Source of the DNA: Cunninghamella blakesleeana
Lineage: Eukaryota; Mucoromycota; Mucoromycetes; Mucorales; Cunninghamellaceae
Assembly: GCA_017871115.1 (NCBI GenBank)
Contig: JAFCIZ010000001.1
Location: forward strand, 1,469,501 to 1,533,500
Reading direction: 5' to 3'
Length of the DNA stretch: 64,000 bases
Shown: in pieces, positions 60,648 through 64,000 of the stretch
Numbering within the stretch: the first letter of the stretch is position 1
How the letters are laid out: the number at the start of each line of letters is the position of its first letter
The notes under the pieces: model-generated
The model's input: the letters and a program-made list of their open reading frames with translations, nothing else
Databases searched by the model: none
What the model was told of the DNA's origin: nothing
Translations under genes and position numbers: made by a program

Positions 60648-63442
60648 TTATTTCATATGAGAAACGTATTCAAACACATAAGAAACAATGCCTCTTCCTG
60701 CTTCTTCCTTTAATATTGGGTCTGGTAATTTCAATAAATCCTTATCAAAGTGGTCCCAACTATTCAAAATATAATAATAATAAATAAAAATAAAAAAGTT
60801 TGTTTAGTATTATATCAATATGTATATATATATTTACATATATTTTATAAATAAAATAATAAAAAAAGACCCTTACGTGCTGGTATCCCCATATTGCATT
60901 GATTCCGCGGCTTTATGCTGTTTTCCTTGTATACACCGTTTGCCTAAAAAAAAAAAAAAAAGAAAAAAAAGAAAAAAAAGAAAAATAAATACATAGATAT
61001 ATAATATTAGATTAGCATTACATGACATAAATAAATATTTTTCTTTTATTTTCTTTATCTCTTACATTTAAAAGTATCATGAGTTTCACATTCACTTGAT
61101 TCATTTAATTGGAAAAGTTGCCTCATATTTTCTATTGAAAAGTGTCTTTCAGTATCAGTTGCTTCATCCACCACACAGTTTGATAATGATTGTTTATGTG
61201 ATTGCCTTTGAAATATTTTTTCTTCAATAGTTCCTGCACCTATAAATCGATATATGAAACCTAAATTTATCATAAAAAAATGAAAAATTAAAATAGGAGA
61301 TTAGGCAAAATAGAATCAGAAAAATTTGGATTTTTGGATTTTTCGAAATTAGAATTCTTACAATCTTTTCTTTGTCCATCACGCCAAACTCGAGCTAAAG
61401 CTTGCTGATCAGCCGCAGGATTCCAATCTATAATAATAAATAAATAAATAAATAAAAATAAAGTTAATTTATGGGTTATCTTTATCTTTTTTTTATATTT
61501 ATATGTATGTATGTGCGTTTATATATATATAAAGCGTACTATATAATTACCTGGATCAAATAATACTAAACGATTGGCACCAATCAAATTTAAACCACAA
61601 CCACCTGCTTTACTACTAAGTAAAAATACAAATTCTTCACCTTCCGGATCATTAAATTGATCTACCAGTTTTTGCCGTTTTGAGATATTCATCGAACCAT
61701 CCAATCTTAAAACACCATATCTAATTTTTTTTTTTAAAAAAAAAAAAAAAAGAAAAAAAGAAAAAGAAATGTTGGGGATACATATACATCTATTACTTAT
61801 TTTTTCTTTTTTTCTAAAAAAATAATAACAAATAAATAATAAATATATGAATACTTACTGCTTCTGTTTACAAAACTGTTCGAAAAGATCTAATGTTTGT
61901 GTGTAATTGCTAACAAGGACTATTTTATCATCGGTTTCATTCTTTATCTTTGCCAACATACGATCCAAAACAAGAAATTTGCCTGATAAGCTTGATTGTA
62001 CTAGGCTATTTTTTCCAGAACCATAACTACTCGTGTAACCAGGAGGTAAGACTTCTTCTGAACCTTCTAATTCGTCTGGTAAATTTAATAAATCTGGGTG
62101 GTTGCATAGTTTTTTTAGCATAGTAATAGCCTATATATGTACATATTAGTAATTTTTATTTATTTATTTATTTTTAAAAAAAAATAGGAGTCATTGTTAT
62201 TATTATTTTTACAAGTATTTAATAATTCAATATATACTAGTATATAGTTAATCACATACCTTAAGTGGCTGACTTCCTTGCCCACGAAGTAATCTTTTAA
62301 TTTCAGGCGAGGTAAGAAAAACATGATAAAGTTTTTCTTGAAGTGGAGATAATTTGCAAAATACTACATGTTCATATTTTGTTGGTACTACATTACAATA
62401 TATATATATGAATATATATAATATAATATTTAATATATGATCTATTTGTTATTATAATTACTTTTTTTTTATTAATTTTTATTTTAAATGGCTTACAATA
62501 TTTTGTGAGAATATCATTAGTACGACGAATAGTAAATTTAGAAACAATGGCCCAAAATTCTGCAACTTTTTCATCACTAATTTTTCGAGCGGCTTCATCT
62601 GCATCAGAATCTCTTCCCCGTAAGATTGGTATTTCATAATTTCTTCTAAATTCATTTGGTGTACCAAGTAACCCAGGGTTAGCAAAGTCAAGCAGGTTAT
62701 AGTATTCTGTCAAATCATTCTAATAATAATAAGTAAATATATAAATATACGTACATTTATATTTGTATGGCAAATTAATGTATAGAGTATGAATTCATAT
62801 GCAAAGTAATTTATGATATATTTGTAATATATTACCTGAATTGGTGTTCCTGAGAGAATGACACGACGTCGTACCTGTAACTTGTTTAATTCTTTAAAGA
62901 GAATAGAATCTAAAATAATGATTATACATATATAATATTAGTAAATAATAATACACATAATATACATAATATATATATATATATATATATATAATCTTTA
63001 ATATTACCATTATTTTTTAGCCTGTGTCCTTCGTCGCATAATAATAAGCCAATAGTACAATTTTTCATATATTTGGTATAAGCACGTAATGTTTCATAGG
63101 ATATAATAAGTACTATTTAAAAAGATATATATATATATAAATATGATTTGTGAGTTTTTTTTAAAAAAAAAAAAAGATAAATAAAACAACAGTAATAATA
63201 GTAAAAGAATAGATTCGTTTTAAAAATAATTATAATAAAAATATTTATTTTACCTGGATTTACTAATTGGCCTTGAGCAGCAGCCCATTGTTTTACAGAT
63301 GTGATTTTATCTTTACTTCCAGAGTTATCAATAGTTAGTGGTCGGACTCTATTTTCACCTAACCATTTTACTTTATATAATAAAAAGAAAAAGAAAAAAG
63401 TCAATTCAAAATATTATTACCTTGATCATTGATTATTATATC

Positions 63443-63480
<38 letters not shown>

Positions 63481-64000
63481 ATACCTATTTCATTTGCCCA
63501 ATTTCTTACAAGACTTGAAGGACATGTAATAATTGCCTTGTGAATAGTTGGTTTTCCTAATTCATCGGATTGCCGTAATAGAGTCCAAACTAAAGATATG
63601 CATTGTAACTACATATTCAAATCAAATTAAATTTTTTAAAAAAGAAAGAAAGATATAATTGAAATATTAAGTTAATATACTATGCATTAATATATATATA
63701 TATATATATATACAAATATATATATTGTTTACAGTTTTTCCTAAACCCATTTCATCGGCCATAATACAACCAAAAGCATTAGGATCCACTTTTCCAGTTG
63801 TACATTGATAAAGAAACCTTACACCATCAACTTGATGAGGTCGTAAAATTTTTGCTAAAACTGGGTCAACTACAACATGACCTTTTTTATATTGTTCTTT
63901 TTTAATACCAAGTATTTCAGAAAGTGATTTACCACTAAGAATAGATTTTGGTTGTTCAGGTTCAGGTTGTTGTTGTTCTTTGTCTTTATTTTGTTCAGAT
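60648..64000 (-). CDS. RAD54: RAD54 Snf2-family DNA translocase, partial (5' end beyond window)
   Basis: ATP-driven translocase that works with Rad51 in homologous recombination. Exons in transcript order: (>64000)-63733, 63608-63485, 63370-63254, 63113-63008, 62909-62836, 62719-62497, 62387-62260, 62130-61859, 61720-61551, 61427-61362, 61260-61066, 60943-60877, 60759-60648. Motifs: [13 protein letters not shown], Walker [10 protein letters not shown] (split from [10 protein letters not shown] by an intron), DEGHRLKN box [34 protein letters not shown] [100 protein letters not shown] and a C-terminal Cys pair (KCKRC) before [14 protein letters not shown]. Every junction is GT-AG and in phase. 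The N-terminal Rad51-binding region is missing because the window ends. Confidence 0.96.
63448..63478. repeat. 31-A homopolymer in RAD54 intron
   Basis: Thirty-one consecutive A on the plus strand (T on the transcribed sense) fall within the 114-nt intron between the WANEI and KWLGE exons, consistent with an extreme polypyrimidine stretch in that intron. Confidence 0.9.

Noticed and set aside
1..64000. tRNA, rRNA and CRISPR arrays
   Set aside because: No cloverleaf with a GTTCGA-type T-loop, no rRNA-like conserved GC-rich block and no spaced direct repeats were found by reading; the DNA is eukaryotic nuclear.

Overview
The window is AT-rich nuclear DNA from a filamentous fungus, most likely an early-diverging Mucoromycota of the Mucorales type. 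The genes carry many short AT-rich GT-AG introns. The content also points there: a CotH-type spore-coat kinase-like protein, a plant-type EXORDIUM/Phi-1 secreted protein, glucosamine-6-phosphate deaminase and paired acyl-CoA oxidases. I cannot name the species. Exon structures below were built by hand from splice signals, phase arithmetic and remembered family sequences, with no searches.

Layout, left to right. An uncharacterised Ser/Lys-rich protein (393-1466, +). Ribonucleotide reductase large subunit (2746-5480, +) with a CGCG-rich E2F/MBF-like promoter site. An eight-exon gene for a C2H2 zinc-finger protein with a PD-(D/E)XK-like C-terminal part (6737-8904, +). A Drs2-type P4-ATPase (9699-15303, +). 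Glucosamine-6-phosphate deaminase (16508-17958, +). A divergent hexokinase (18982-21134, +). Two tandem acyl-CoA oxidases (24501-21689 and 28110-25266, -). A biotin-dependent acyl-CoA carboxyltransferase (28928-31483, +), divergent from the second oxidase. An RBMS-like RNA-binding protein (32107-34325, +). A tRNA/rRNA pseudouridine synthase (34686-36434, +). An OCIA-domain protein (36776-38164, +). U2 snRNP A' (39564-38559, -). A small orphan ORF (39695-40150, +), then about 2 kb without genes. A LEA2-like single-pass membrane protein (44201-42126, -). EXORDIUM-like (46031-47166, +) and CotH-like (47836-50199, +) secreted proteins. A syntaxin-6/Tlg1 SNARE (50837-52118, +). A second Drs2-type P4-ATPase (52482-57713, +). 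An F-box/LRR-type protein (60290-58263, -). The 3' two thirds or so of RAD54 (64000-60648, -), which runs off the right edge.

Functional themes. Peroxisomal fatty-acid oxidation plus acyl-CoA carboxylation (21.7-31.5 kb) forms the clearest neighbourhood. Trans-Golgi trafficking is represented by two Drs2-type flippases and a Tlg1-type SNARE, and DNA replication/repair by RNR1 and RAD54.

Most notable observations. Both acyl-CoA oxidases lack the usual catalytic glutamate, have a glutamate at the position used by isovaleryl-CoA dehydrogenase, carry a PTS2-like N-terminus instead of PTS1, and appear to contain a 3-nt microexon. The carboxyltransferase gene has an 11-nt microexon and an apparent GC-AG intron. 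Both flippases read DGEV instead of DGET. The C2H2/PD-(D/E)XK protein looks undescribed.
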